Positions 33,171 to 41,532 are shown, counted from the first letter of the stretch. The stretch: DNA of 64,000 nt from Emticicia sp051209875 (GCF_051209875.1 NZ_JBNTQY010000001.1:2232001-2296000); one strand, 5' to 3'. A program made the numbers and translations. The notes: generated by a model not told the origin, from the letters alone.

Positions 33171-34883
33171 ATGATTTCTAACGCAGACATTGTTGAAACA
33201 ATTGAACTTACAGCAAAATTACTCGAATTACATAACGAGGATGAGTTTAGAATAAAAACCTTTACCAATGCTGCTTATAATCTTGATAAATATATCGGAG
33301 AATTGGCTCAATTGGATTTCCCACAACTCACTCAAATTCAAGGAGTTGGGAAAATGATGGCGGGCAAAATCTTAGAAATTGTTAGTTCTGGTACCTTGAG
33401 AGAAATGCAAGATTTGCTTGCAAAAACGCCCGAAGGTGTGTTAGAAATGTTTAAAATTAAAGGCTTGGGTGCAAAGAAAATCAAGGTTTTATGGAATGAA
33501 TTAGGGTTAGATAACCTCAATGATTTGCAGATTGCTTGTGAAAATGGTAGCCTTGCTAAAGTAAAAGGTTTTGGTGAAAAAACGAAGGATTCAATTTTAG
33601 AATCATTACTTTTTATTCAAAGCCAAGCTGGAAAATTACGAATGAATAAGGCTGCTGCTTTGGCCGAAGTGATTGCTGAGGAGTTGGGAAAGTATTTTGA
33701 AAATGTAGCGATTTCTGGACAAATAAGAAGACAAAGTGAAACCGTTGATAGACTGGTATTTTTAGTAAGTTATAAAAATACTCTTCCAGATTTTGAAGCA
33801 GAAGGATTTATAAAAGAAGAAAAAAATGCTTCGCCATTTGTGTGGCGAGGGAAATATTTAGAAAATAAAATTGATGTTGAAATTCGTTATGTAATTGATA
33901 ATCAATTGCTTACTAAGCAATTTCTTTATACCGCAGACGAAAATCATTTGAAGTATAGAAATGAAAAAGGGGTTTCTTTATTAAGTACTGCTTTAGCGAC
34001 AAGTTTGCCAGAAAATCCAAGCCAAGTGACGGTGGAGGAAGGAATTTATGAAAAATTCGGTATTCCTTACATCGTTCCAGAAATGAGAGAAGGTGGTTTT
34101 GAGTTTGACTGGATTCAGAAAAATAAGAATGAAGATTTAGTAACTTGGGAGAGTTTGAAAGGAATCTTACATAATCATTCGACTTATTCTGATGGACAGC
34201 ATTCACTTGAACAAATGGCAACTTATTGTAAAGAATTAGGTTTTGAGTATCTCGGAATTGCCGACCACTCGCAATCTGCCACTTATGCAAGTGGACTTTT
34301 GATAACTAAAGTTCAACAGCAACATGCGGAAATAGAGCAGCTTAATAAAAAATTATCAATTGATAGGCCATTCAAGATTTTGAAAGGAATAGAGTCTGAT
34401 ATTTTGGGCGATGGTTCATTAGATTATCCTGACGAGGTTTTGGCAAGTTTTGATTATATTGTAGCTTCTGTGCATTCAAATTTAACCATGAATCAAGTCC
34501 GTGCGACTGAGCGTTTGGTACGTGCGATCGAAAACCCATACACAACAATTTTAGGGCATCCAACAGGCCGTTTGTTGCTTTCAAGAAAAGGCTATCCAAT
34601 TGATTATAAAGAAGTAATCGATTGTTGTGCGGCTAATAATGTAGTAATTGAAATCAATGCAAGTCCTTATCGTTTAGACCTTGATTGGCGTTGGATTCAA
34701 TATGCAATTGAGCGAAATGTAATGCTAAGTATTAATCCAGATGCACATGAAATGCAAGGCTACCATGATATGCATTATGGCGTAGCGGTTGCCAGAAAAG
34801 GTGGTTTAACAAAAAATATGACTTTTAATGCTTTGAGTTTGATAGAAATGCAGGCATATTTGAATAAGAAGAAAGGTTTATAA
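33171..34883 (+). CDS. polX: PolX-family protein with degenerate polymerase site and intact PHP domain
   Basis: The 570-residue protein has the bacterial PolX layout: helix-hairpin-helix and N-terminal 8-kDa-like domain (about 1-150), nucleotidyltransferase domain (about 155-310) and C-terminal PHP phosphoesterase (330-565). The polymerase fingerprint G-S-x-R-R-x(2)-E-T-V-x-D-x-D reads GQIRRQSETVDRLV (183-196), so the two catalytic Asp align with Arg194 and Val196, and the third with Glu237. The PHP metal ligands are all present: H334/H336 (HNHSTYSDG), D341, D365/H366, E408, H435, H463, D524 and H526. A nuclease or phosphatase with a non-catalytic polymerase domain is inferred. Confidence 0.88.
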   Translation: MISNADIVETIELTAKLLELHNEDEFRIKTFTNAAYNLDKYIGELAQLDFPQLTQIQGVGKMMAGKILEIVSSGTLREMQDLLAKTPEGVLEMFKIKGLGAKKIKVLWNELGLDNLNDLQIACENGSLAKVKGFGEKTKDSILESLLFIQSQAGKLRMNKAAALAEVIAEELGKYFENVAISGQIRRQSETVDRLVFLVSYKNTLPDFEAEGFIKEEKNASPFVWRGKYLENKIDVEIRYVIDNQLLTKQFLYTADENHLKYRNEKGVSLLSTALATSLPENPSQVTVEEGIYEKFGIPYIVPEMREGGFEFDWIQKNKNEDLVTWESLKGILHNHSTYSDGQHSLEQMATYCKELGFEYLGIADHSQSATYASGLLITKVQQQHAEIEQLNKKLSIDRPFKILKGIESDILGDGSLDYPDEVLASFDYIVASVHSNLTMNQVRATERLVRAIENPYTTILGHPTGRLLLSRKGYPIDYKEVIDCCAANNVVIEINASPYRLDLDWRWIQYAIERNVMLSINPDAHEMQGYHDMHYGVAVARKGGLTKNMTFNALSLIEMQAYLNKKKGL

Positions 34884-35411
34884 GCCTTTCTTCAATAATT
34901 GTAGCATTTCGTATTCAATGTCATCCGCAGATTCAGGAGAACCGCCTATTTTTATATGACTAATGATTCCTTTTTGGTCAATAATAAAATTGGTTGGAAA
35001 ACCTAAAGATCCATACAAGCCTTGTGAGATTTCAGCGGCATTAGCCATGTGGTAAAAATCTAAAGGCATTTTCTTTAAAAATGTTTGTAATTCGGCTTTA
35101 CTATCAAGTGCAAGTGAAAGAAGAACAATTTTATCAGCTTTGCCTTGTTTTTGAAGCCTATTTTTAAGATTTTGGAGTCCAGGATATTCAACCCTACAAC
35201 CCGAACAATTAATAAACCAACAATTAATCAAAACAACTTTTCCTTTCAATTCAGAAAGCATGAATGCTTGCCCATTAATGTCTTGATACTTAAAATCAGG
35301 AGCAGGTTTTCCAATCCATTTAACCTTAAAGGCTTCATACGGATTTTCTTCTTGGGCATAAATCGTGAAAGATAAAAGACTAATAATGAGTATAGTAAAT
35401 GCCTTTTTCAT
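34878..35411 (-). CDS. Secreted TlpA-like thioredoxin
   Basis: The 177-residue protein has a signal peptide (about 1-19, ending YAQ) and a thioredoxin-fold domain with the redox pair C69-S-G-C72 in CWFINCSGCRVEYP and the cis-Pro loop GFPTNFIIDQKG. It is a TlpA/ResA-type periplasmic thiol-disulfide protein. The CSGC active site differs from CGPC in the adjacent homologue, which hints at a different partner. A third Cys64 lies just before the motif. It overlaps the PolX gene convergently by 6 bases. Confidence 0.88.
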   Translation of the reverse strand: MKKAFTILIISLLSFTIYAQEENPYEAFKVKWIGKPAPDFKYQDINGQAFMLSELKGKVVLINCWFINCSGCRVEYPGLQNLKNRLQKQGKADKIVLLSLALDSKAELQTFLKKMPLDFYHMANAAEISQGLYGSLGFPTNFIIDQKGIISHIKIGGSPESADDIEYEMLQLLKKGL

Positions 35412-35490
35412 GTTTAAAAATGATTTTTTGAGTTAAATTGGTGCATAGAAAAATGTTTTTTTATAAAAACTTTATTCACACTTTTCACGG

Positions 35491-36885
35491 TCACTCCTTC
35501 CTACTCAAAACCTCCTCAATCTGTCTTATTAATTCCTGTCCTTCATCGTTGCTTGGGTCGCTTACTTGCGAAACTGCAAAATTCCCTTTTTTGTCAATAA
35601 GATAATACGCAGGAATGCCCGATACACCGTAGTTTTTAGTAATAGTATTATTGTCATCAATTCTTAAATTTATCCCTTTCACCTCGTACATTTTTACCGC
35701 TTCTCTCCATTCTGCCTCATTATCTAATGAAATCTGAATAAAAACAACATCATTTGGAAACTTTGCTTTCACCGTTTCCATAAACTTCATGTCATAAATA
35801 CAAGGACCACACCAACTTGCCCAAAAATCTAAATAGACTGTTTTTCCAAGAAAATCTTTGAGTGAAACTTCTTTTCCATCAATATCTTTTAATTTGAAAG
35901 GCTTTGCAGGTGAGCCACGTGAAAGCGTTTTTGAAAAATTTACTTTTGTAGTAAGATAATTTTTGTAATCTCGATTGGAAGAAGTTTCTAAGAAATTATC
36001 TACCAAAGCTTGAATTTTTGGGGTGATATTTTCTGCTTCAATCATGTTTTTGAGCTTAAAAGCTGTTATTCGTTCAATCAATTGAAATGAAAACAAAGCT
36101 CGATTATATGAGGATCTGATGAGGTTTAATTCTTCTGTTTCGGTCAAATTCTTTCGTTTTCTTACGGCTGATTTAGCTACAAATAAATCCATTAAATTAA
36201 GATACATATTGCCATATTCAAGCGAATTAGCTTGAACCGAGTCGGGAAGTTCTTCTATTTTTAAGGTATTTTTGACTTTTTCTTCCGTCCAATTAGCATA
36301 TTTTTCTCCTGATAAAAAGTTTACTTTATAATTTTGAAGCGAGCCTATGATATCAGCTTTGCGAGATTGTTTAAATATTTCTGACAAATTAGGAGTTTTT
36401 TCTAAAAAATCTAACTGTATAGCTTGATCATTGTCCAAAAAATCAAAATATTTTTCTTGGGTGGTTTTGCTTAATAAATCAGCTTCTTTTTCAAAATCTC
36501 TTTTAACTTCAAATTTTTCTTGGTGTTGGGTGTAATATTGCCACTTTTCTGAACCTTTTCCAGTAAAAATCAAAGATTCCCAAAAGTTTTTAGGAGTAAA
36601 TTTTATTGAAATTTCATCATTTGGTTCAATAATCCAATAATGAAAACCTTGATCAGTATAATAGAAGTCGATATAAGCGATGTGATTGAGATTGGTACTA
36701 AAACTAAATTGATTTTTATCATTTAGTTTGATTTCATATTCTTCTTCTTCGCCTACCCAATCTCGGTAAAGTGTGATAAGAACTTTCCTTTCGGTTGCTT
36801 GCTGGATTTCTCCAGTAAGTTTGAACAAACCTTGAGCAAAGGTGGTACTTGAAAACAACAAGAATAGCAGTAGGATACGAACCAT
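35491..36885 (-). CDS. TlpA-type thiol-disulfide protein with N-terminal extension
   Basis: The 464-residue protein has a signal peptide (about 1-18, ending FAQG), a large unrecognised N-terminal region including a DUF4369-like beta-rich part (about 20-110) and a helical middle, and a C-terminal thioredoxin domain (about 325-460) with C359-G-P-C362 in FWASWCGPCIYDMKF and cis-Pro GIPAYYLIDKKGN. Long TlpA proteins of this kind are frequent in Bacteroidota. A periplasmic redox role is likely but the partner is unknown. It starts 13 bases after the permease gene stop on the same strand. Confidence 0.85.
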   Translation of the reverse strand: MVRILLLFLLFSSTTFAQGLFKLTGEIQQATERKVLITLYRDWVGEEEEYEIKLNDKNQFSFSTNLNHIAYIDFYYTDQGFHYWIIEPNDEISIKFTPKNFWESLIFTGKGSEKWQYYTQHQEKFEVKRDFEKEADLLSKTTQEKYFDFLDNDQAIQLDFLEKTPNLSEIFKQSRKADIIGSLQNYKVNFLSGEKYANWTEEKVKNTLKIEELPDSVQANSLEYGNMYLNLMDLFVAKSAVRKRKNLTETEELNLIRSSYNRALFSFQLIERITAFKLKNMIEAENITPKIQALVDNFLETSSNRDYKNYLTTKVNFSKTLSRGSPAKPFKLKDIDGKEVSLKDFLGKTVYLDFWASWCGPCIYDMKFMETVKAKFPNDVVFIQISLDNEAEWREAVKMYEVKGINLRIDDNNTITKNYGVSGIPAYYLIDKKGNFAVSQVSDPSNDEGQELIRQIEEVLSRKE

Positions 36886-36898
36886 AAATTTTATCTTT

Positions 36899-37996
36899 TT
36901 ATGAAGGCTGACTTTCGTAATAATGTTTCTTAAAAACGAAAATAGCGACTGAAAAATTGACCAGTGTCATCAAAATTACTGGAATTTTGAACATTATCAA
37001 TAACAAAAACAGGATTCCTGCAAAAAATAGGCGTTGCATAAAAGTATCATGCGAAATTCCATTGATATACTGAACATGATGATTCAGAAATATCATTGAT
37101 AAAATCAATAAGATTAATTGTAATGCAAAAATGTAACTGACCCCATCAGGTAAATTTCTTGCCAAAATAATGATTTCAGGTAAGAGGAGTATTAAATAGC
37201 TTAATGCGTAATTAAAAAGCCTTTTTGGGGAAGTAATGGGTAGATTTCGTGTAAATAATAAATACTGGTTTTCAAAATTAAAAAATTGTTGGCAAAAAAC
37301 TGTATGACCCGCCGACGCAAATAATCCTCCAAGTGATAATAATCGTTCATCATAAGCATCGGTTGGATATAGGTTGCAGATTCCAACTAAAACAAAACAA
37401 CTAAAGAGCTTTGTTAATAAAAGTAATACTGGTTGTTTGGCAAACAAAAAGCGAATAAAGAAAAGATAGTTTGGTGTTTGGAATTTCGCCAGAAAATGTT
37501 GGATAGGTTTAGCAGTTACACTTGCTGAGTTGGGTCTTTGAATACGGTATTCGTAAACGAAGATACCTAACAAAATTAAGAGTAAATTACATACAATGAT
37601 TGCTAAAATAGCCACAAACTGCTTTTCCTCAATGCCAATTTTTAGCATCCAAAGCGAATAAAGAAAGGTAAGTTGGATGAGTGAAAACTGCATCATTCCA
37701 AAAGCTAAAATACGCTTTAATGGTGAGAACAATCTTATGTGATATAAAAACTCATTAGTCTTAGATTCAAGCATACGTTGGGTAAAAAGAATTACTTTGA
37801 GCGTATGTAACAACCAAGCCAAGAATGTCAAAGCCAATAGTGATGGAAGTTTCAATGCCATTTTAATGATAGTGATATGTTCAATTGCTCTTAAAAATCC
37901 AAACGAAAAGAGCATGATTGCAAAAATAAAGACAGCATTTTGGCGATAATACTCTTTGACAATCGTGAGATTCAAAATTCGGAAAATACTTTTCAT
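36899..37996 (-). CDS. Polytopic membrane protein, probable ABC permease
   Basis: The 365-residue protein has about eight to nine hydrophobic segments and no recognised domain. It is coupled by an ATGA overlap to the ATPase gene immediately before it, so it is probably the permease partner of that protein. Similar two-gene modules (short ATPase plus a 350-500 residue unrecognised membrane protein) are widespread in Bacteroidota. The substrate is unknown. Confidence 0.65.
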   Translation of the reverse strand: MKSIFRILNLTIVKEYYRQNAVFIFAIMLFSFGFLRAIEHITIIKMALKLPSLLALTFLAWLLHTLKVILFTQRMLESKTNEFLYHIRLFSPLKRILAFGMMQFSLIQLTFLYSLWMLKIGIEEKQFVAILAIIVCNLLLILLGIFVYEYRIQRPNSASVTAKPIQHFLAKFQTPNYLFFIRFLFAKQPVLLLLTKLFSCFVLVGICNLYPTDAYDERLLSLGGLFASAGHTVFCQQFFNFENQYLLFTRNLPITSPKRLFNYALSYLILLLPEIIILARNLPDGVSYIFALQLILLILSMIFLNHHVQYINGISHDTFMQRLFFAGILFLLLIMFKIPVILMTLVNFSVAIFVFKKHYYESQPS

Positions 37997-38622
37997 AGTT
38001 GTGTAATAGTCTTATTTTGAACCAAATACATATTTTTAATAGCGAGTTTTTCAAACCTAAAATCTTGGTGCGATGATAATAAGAAGCTAACACCATGTTT
38101 TTCAGCATATTCTTTCACCAATTCATAAACAATCTGTACCGAGCGGTCATCAATGGTAATAAGTGGCTCGTCAAGCATAATAAGTTTGGGATTTCCAAGA
38201 AAAGCTGTGAGAATCGAAACTTTCTTTAGCATTCCACTCGAATAAGTACCAATGGGTGTTTTCCAATAAATATTTACTCCTAATATTTCTGCCAAATGAT
38301 TTAGCTGTTCGTTCTTTGCTTTTTTTGCTTCCGCAATAAAGCTAAGTAAATCGAAGCCTGTTAGATAATCGGGATAAAGCGGTTCGGCTTCACTCATATT
38401 GATATTCATTCGATATTCGATTGCATTTTTACGAATATCAAGGTCATTCCATGAAATTTCTCCTTTGAAAGGGAGGATTCCTGCTACTGCACGAAAAAAA
38501 GTTGATTTTCCTGAACCATTAATGCCCTTAAACCAATGAATTCCTTCAGGAATTTCTAAGTCATTGACTTCAATGATGGTGTGATTATTATAACTTTTTG
38601 AGAAATTTTGAATTTTTAACAT
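37993..38622 (-). CDS. ABC transporter ATP-binding protein
   Basis: The 209-residue protein has Walker A GINGSGKST (33-41), Walker B LIMLDE (147-152) and H-loop His185 (SSHQDFRF). The signature is YSSGM (127-131) rather than LSGGQ. No Gln is evident at the Q-loop. It is coupled to the next membrane protein gene by an ATGA overlap and likely works as a small exporter or membrane-embedded release complex. Divergence of the signature loop suggests a homodimer adapted for its own partner rather than a classical importer. Confidence 0.88.
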   Translation of the reverse strand: MLKIQNFSKSYNNHTIIEVNDLEIPEGIHWFKGINGSGKSTFFRAVAGILPFKGEISWNDLDIRKNAIEYRMNINMSEAEPLYPDYLTGFDLLSFIAEAKKAKNEQLNHLAEILGVNIYWKTPIGTYSSGMLKKVSILTAFLGNPKLIMLDEPLITIDDRSVQIVYELVKEYAEKHGVSFLLSSHQDFRFEKLAIKNMYLVQNKTITQL

Positions 38623-38710
38623 CTTGTTGAATGACGACTGTTGATTTACGAATAACGAATTTTTTCTTCAATAGCTGAGGCTAATCTTTAATATCTGAGC
38701 TTATGTACAG

Positions 38711-38736
38711 GTAGCTGAGCGTAGCCGAAGCTACGC
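38711..38736. repeat. REP-like hairpin with CTGAGCGTAGCCGAAG core
   Basis: GCGTAGC at 38719-38725 and GCTACGC at 38730-38736 form a perfect 7-pair stem with a CGAA tetraloop, preceded by GTAGCTGA. The core matches the TGAGCnnAGnCGAAG word of the element at 30952-30998. Confidence 0.6.
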
Positions 38737-38784
38737 AAAGAAGCAAATTTTTAGAAATTTTATCAATATATTTTTATAAACGGT

Positions 38785-38842
38785 AGTAGGACAATTTTCC
38801 CAATTGTTCGAACCCAAACACAATTTGGAAAATTGTTCTACT
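38785..38842. repeat. Inverted repeat with ACAATTTTCC core
   Basis: The arms at 38785-38807 and 38820-38842 are reverse complements at 21 of 23 positions and enclose 12 bases. Each arm is itself partly palindromic, as ACAATTTTCCnAATTGT. The core resembles the element at 56827-56875 (ACAATTCTCCGAATTGT). Confidence 0.75.
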
Positions 38843-39081
38843 AATTCTATGAAAAATATTATTTATTAATTGGTCACAAAAATGCCCTAAAAATGCTTTT
38901 TTGTACTATTAGAAGGAAGTGTGTAAAGGTGTATCGGAATAGTGAAATTTCGTCTTCCATTTAGTCTATTTATTTAATAGGATTATTTAAATTTTCTCTT
39001 GAAGTATTCCGAAAAACGTTGTAATATTCCGTGATAAAGCTATAATTTTAAAACAACTTTATGAAATTAACAATTTCTTAA

Positions 39082-39113
39082 TTGACTTGTATTCAATTAC
39101 TTACATACATTTG
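39082..39113 (+). promoter_or_regulatory. Bacteroidota-type promoter of the secreted triplet
   Basis: TTG at 39082-39084 is followed after 21 bases by TACATTTG, a full TAnnTTTG -7 box. Transcription would start near 39120 and give a leader of about 70 bases for the first of the three paralogous genes. Confidence 0.65.
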
Positions 39114-39189
39114 CATCACAAAGGTTTTCGACGGAGATAGAAAATGGATATAACTTTTTTTAGTTTTAACTTTTTAAATTACTCCTCCA

Positions 39190-39600
39190 ATGGAAACAAA
39201 CAAAAAGAAAATTATGAAGAAATTAGCATTAGTATTAGCACTCGCTGCGGCGACAGCAACAGAAGGAATGGCACAGACGAAAGCTGCTTCAGGCAAAGTA
39301 AGCTCTTCGGACAAGGTAAGCAATTTGAATGTTCAAGACTTGGGAAGTCTTCGCTTCAAATTAGCTTTTGAAAACCCTTTGCGACAAAAGACTCAGATAT
39401 ATTTACTCGATAAAAACAAAGATATATTTTTCAACGAATATGCGACTGGCACTGCTCAATATGTTAGAGCTTTTGACCTTTCTAATTTAGCTGATGGTGA
39501 ATATACTTTTGTTGTTGAATCAGGTAAAGATAGATTGACAAAAGATTTTGTAATCAAAACAAACACATTTCGTGGAGTTTCTTTAGCGAGCAATCGTTAA
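39190..39600 (+). CDS. Small secreted beta-sandwich-like protein, paralogue 1 of 3
   Basis: The 136-residue protein has a signal peptide (about 1-29, ending TEGMAQ). The mature part carries LGSLRFKLAFENPLRQKTQI, LLDKNKDIFFNEY and LADGEYTFVVESGKDRL, a strand-rich pattern ending in FRGVSLASNR. It resembles Ig-like or DUF3244-type secretion-tail folds of Bacteroidota but no family can be assigned with certainty. The start at 39190 is chosen over 39214 because the two paralogues align with it. Spacing to the next copy is 70 bases. Confidence 0.75.
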   Translation: METNKKKIMKKLALVLALAAATATEGMAQTKAASGKVSSSDKVSNLNVQDLGSLRFKLAFENPLRQKTQIYLLDKNKDIFFNEYATGTAQYVRAFDLSNLADGEYTFVVESGKDRLTKDFVIKTNTFRGVSLASNR

Positions 39601-39670
39601 TATTTCAGAAAAATCAAACAAACTAAAAACAATATAAATATTAATCACACATTTTAAACTTTCACTTCAA

Positions 39671-40078
39671 ATGAAAAAGAACACAATGAATATCGTAAAA
39701 GCATTAGCTGTTGTATTTACATTAGCTACTGCTACAACAGAAGGAATGGCACAAACAAAAGCTACTTCTGGAAAAATCTCTTCTTCGGCGAAAGTAAGTA
39801 ACTTGAGCGTAGAAAACTTGGGTAGCCTTCGTTTCAAATTAGCTTTTGAAAATCCTTTGAAACAAAAAGCAAAAATCTCTTTAGTAGATAAAGAAAACAA
39901 TGTATTCTATAATGATTATTCAGTGGGAGATGCACAATATGTAAAAGCATTTGATTTGACCAATTTGGCTGATGGCGAATATTCTTTTGTAATTGAATCT
40001 GGTAAAGATAAATTGACAAAAGATTTTGTAATCAAAACACAAACATTTCGTGGAATCTCTTTGGCAAGCAACCGATAA
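39671..40078 (+). CDS. Small secreted beta-sandwich-like protein, paralogue 2 of 3
   Basis: The 135-residue protein starts with a signal peptide (about 1-28, ending TEGMAQ). It shares almost the entire mature sequence with its neighbours: SLRFKLAFENPLKQKAKISL, then YVKAFDLTNLADGEYSFVIE and FVIKTQTFRGISLASNR. The high conservation with copies 1 and 3 indicates recent tandem duplication or gene conversion. No catalytic residues are conserved. A structural or adhesive surface role is a guess. Confidence 0.75.
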   Translation: MKKNTMNIVKALAVVFTLATATTEGMAQTKATSGKISSSAKVSNLSVENLGSLRFKLAFENPLKQKAKISLVDKENNVFYNDYSVGDAQYVKAFDLTNLADGEYSFVIESGKDKLTKDFVIKTQTFRGISLASNR

Positions 40079-40139
40079 TCAATTTCAGAAATAGTCAAAA
40101 AAATAAATTTTTAACTTCAGATTTAAAATATTCAAGATA

Positions 40140-40547
40140 ATGAAAACGAATTCAAAAAATATCATCAAAGCGTTAGCCATCGTCATGACTTTAGCGATTG
40201 CAACTACAGAAGGAATGGCTCAAAAAGTAGTTTCAGGAAAAACATCATCAACTGAAAAAGTTACTAATTTGAGTGTACAAGACTTAGGAAGTCTTCGTTT
40301 CAAATTAGCTTTTGAAAATCCTTTGAAACAAAAAACAAAAATATCGTTACTTGATAAGAACAATGACGTGTTTTTCAATGATTATGCAACAGGCGATGCT
40401 CAATATGTGAAAGCTTTCGACCTTTCTAATTTAGCAGATGGTGAATACACTTTTGTTGTTGAGTCAGGTAATGATAAATTAACAAAAGAATTTGTCATCA
40501 AAACACAAACATTCCGTGGAATCGCTTTGGCAGGTGACCGTAAATAA
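40140..40547 (+). CDS. Small secreted beta-sandwich-like protein, paralogue 3 of 3
   Basis: The 135-residue protein begins with a signal peptide ending TEGMAQ, then a short variable Ser/Thr/Lys-rich linker and the shared core SLRFKLAFENPLKQKTKISL, LADGEYTFVVESGNDKL and FRGIALAGDRK. The linker after the signal peptide is the most variable part of the three copies. The last two residues (DRK) differ from NR in copies 1 and 2. A terminator hairpin follows at 40607, so the triplet is likely one operon. Confidence 0.75.
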   Translation: MKTNSKNIIKALAIVMTLAIATTEGMAQKVVSGKTSSTEKVTNLSVQDLGSLRFKLAFENPLKQKTKISLLDKNNDVFFNDYATGDAQYVKAFDLSNLADGEYTFVVESGNDKLTKEFVIKTQTFRGIALAGDRK

Positions 40548-40606
40548 TGATGGAGAATAGCCAACACCACCACTCACTTCGTTAGAATTAAAACCTTTGT
40601 AAGTAC

Positions 40607-40643
40607 ATCAGCATCGCATCGAAAGAGGCGATGCTGATTTTTT
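40607..40643 (+). terminator. Terminator of the secreted triplet operon
   Basis: ATCAGCATCGC pairs exactly with GCGATGCTGAT around a ten-base loop and is followed by a T-run. It lies 60 bases after the last stop and before the convergent thyA. Confidence 0.85.
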
Positions 40644-40644
40644 T

Positions 40645-40668
40645 ATGACGGATTTGCTAATCCGTCAT
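40645..40668. repeat. Perfect 10-pair hairpin near the end of thyA
   Basis: ATGACGGATT and AATCCGTCAT flank TGCT. On the minus strand it sits 4 bases after the thyA stop but lacks a T-run of usual length, so it may act as an RNA 3' stabiliser rather than a terminator. Confidence 0.7.
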
Positions 40669-40672
40669 GCGG

Positions 40673-41467
40673 TTAAACAGCTACAGGAGCTTTTATTCCT
40701 GGATAAGGATCATATTCTTGAAGTTTGAAATCTTCAAATTTGAAGTCAAAAATGCTTTTTACTTCTGGATTTATCAACATTTTGGGTAATTTTCGAGGCT
40801 CACGAGAGAGTTGTAGTTCGACTTGTTCCAAATGGTTTGAATAAATATGGGTATCACCGCCAGTCCAAATAAACTCATGAGCTTCTAAGCCACATTCTTG
40901 AGCTACCATCATCGTAAATAAGGCATAAGAAGCAATATTGAACGGAACTCCTAAAAATACATCGGCACTGCGTTGATAAAGTTGACAAGAAAGCTTATTA
41001 TCAGCAACATAAAACTGAAAAAAAGCATGGCAAGGCATCAATGCCATTTGTGATAATTCGCCTACATTCCAAGCAGAAACAATGATTCTACGAGAATCAG
41101 GTGATTTTTTGAGTTGGTTCAATACTTCTTTCAATTGATCAATCACTTGCCCATTTGGTCCTTCCCAGCTTCGCCATTGCTTGCCATAAACGGGTCCTAA
41201 ATCTCCATTTTCATCTGCCCATTCGTCCCAAATAGAAACACCATGTTCTTTTAAATAAGCTGTATTGGTTTCACCTTTGATAAACCACAAAAGTTCATGA
41301 ATAATAGATTTTGTATGTACTTTTTTTGTTGTTACTAAAGGAAAACCTTCTTGTAAATTGAACCGCATTTGATAGCCAAAAACGCTGATTGTACCTGTAC
41401 CAGTGCGGTCAGTTTTTTTGGTGCCATTTTTGAGAATATGATTCAGAAGGTCGTGGTATTGCTTCAT
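40673..41467 (-). CDS. thyA: Thymidylate synthase
   Basis: The 264-residue enzyme matches E. coli ThyA in length. Catalytic Cys146 sits in LMPCHAFFQFYV. The folate and dUMP contacts QLYQRSADVFLGVPFNIASY and the N-terminal RTGTGTISVFG loop are intact. It methylates dUMP to dTMP with methylene-tetrahydrofolate. A promoter-like signal lies just upstream. Genes around it are unrelated, so it appears monocistronic. Confidence 0.96.
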   Translation of the reverse strand: MKQYHDLLNHILKNGTKKTDRTGTGTISVFGYQMRFNLQEGFPLVTTKKVHTKSIIHELLWFIKGETNTAYLKEHGVSIWDEWADENGDLGPVYGKQWRSWEGPNGQVIDQLKEVLNQLKKSPDSRRIIVSAWNVGELSQMALMPCHAFFQFYVADNKLSCQLYQRSADVFLGVPFNIASYALFTMMVAQECGLEAHEFIWTGGDTHIYSNHLEQVELQLSREPRKLPKMLINPEVKSIFDFKFEDFKLQEYDPYPGIKAPVAV

Positions 41468-41502
41468 TTGAAGATTTTTTAAGTATTTATTGGAGTTTGT
41501 TA

Positions 41503-41532
41503 CAAAGATAGGTAGAAAACAAAAAAGGTCAA
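41503..41532 (-). promoter_or_regulatory. Promoter candidate for thyA
   Basis: On the minus strand TTG, 19 bases, then TATCTTTG matches the Bacteroidota -33/-7 consensus. The -7 box lies 35 bases before the thyA start. Confidence 0.55.

Larger units (their letters stand above)
38623..39189. other. Repeat-rich intergenic region before the secreted triplet
   Basis: This 567-base gap lies between divergent genes. It contains a REP-like hairpin near 38711-38736, a long inverted repeat at 38785-38842 and the promoter of the downstream triplet at 39082-39113. Two TATTCCG words flank ACGTTG near 39010-39040. No tRNA or coding frame was seen. Confidence 0.6.

Noticed and set aside
38803..38816. TTGTTCGAACCC, resembling a tRNA T-arm
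   Set aside because: It is the end and loop of the inverted repeat at 38785; no acceptor, D or anticodon arm fits around it.
39601..40139. Separate promoters for paralogues 2 and 3 of the triplet
   Set aside because: No TTG-N19-21-TAnnTTTG match is found in the 61-70 base gaps, so a single operon is more likely.
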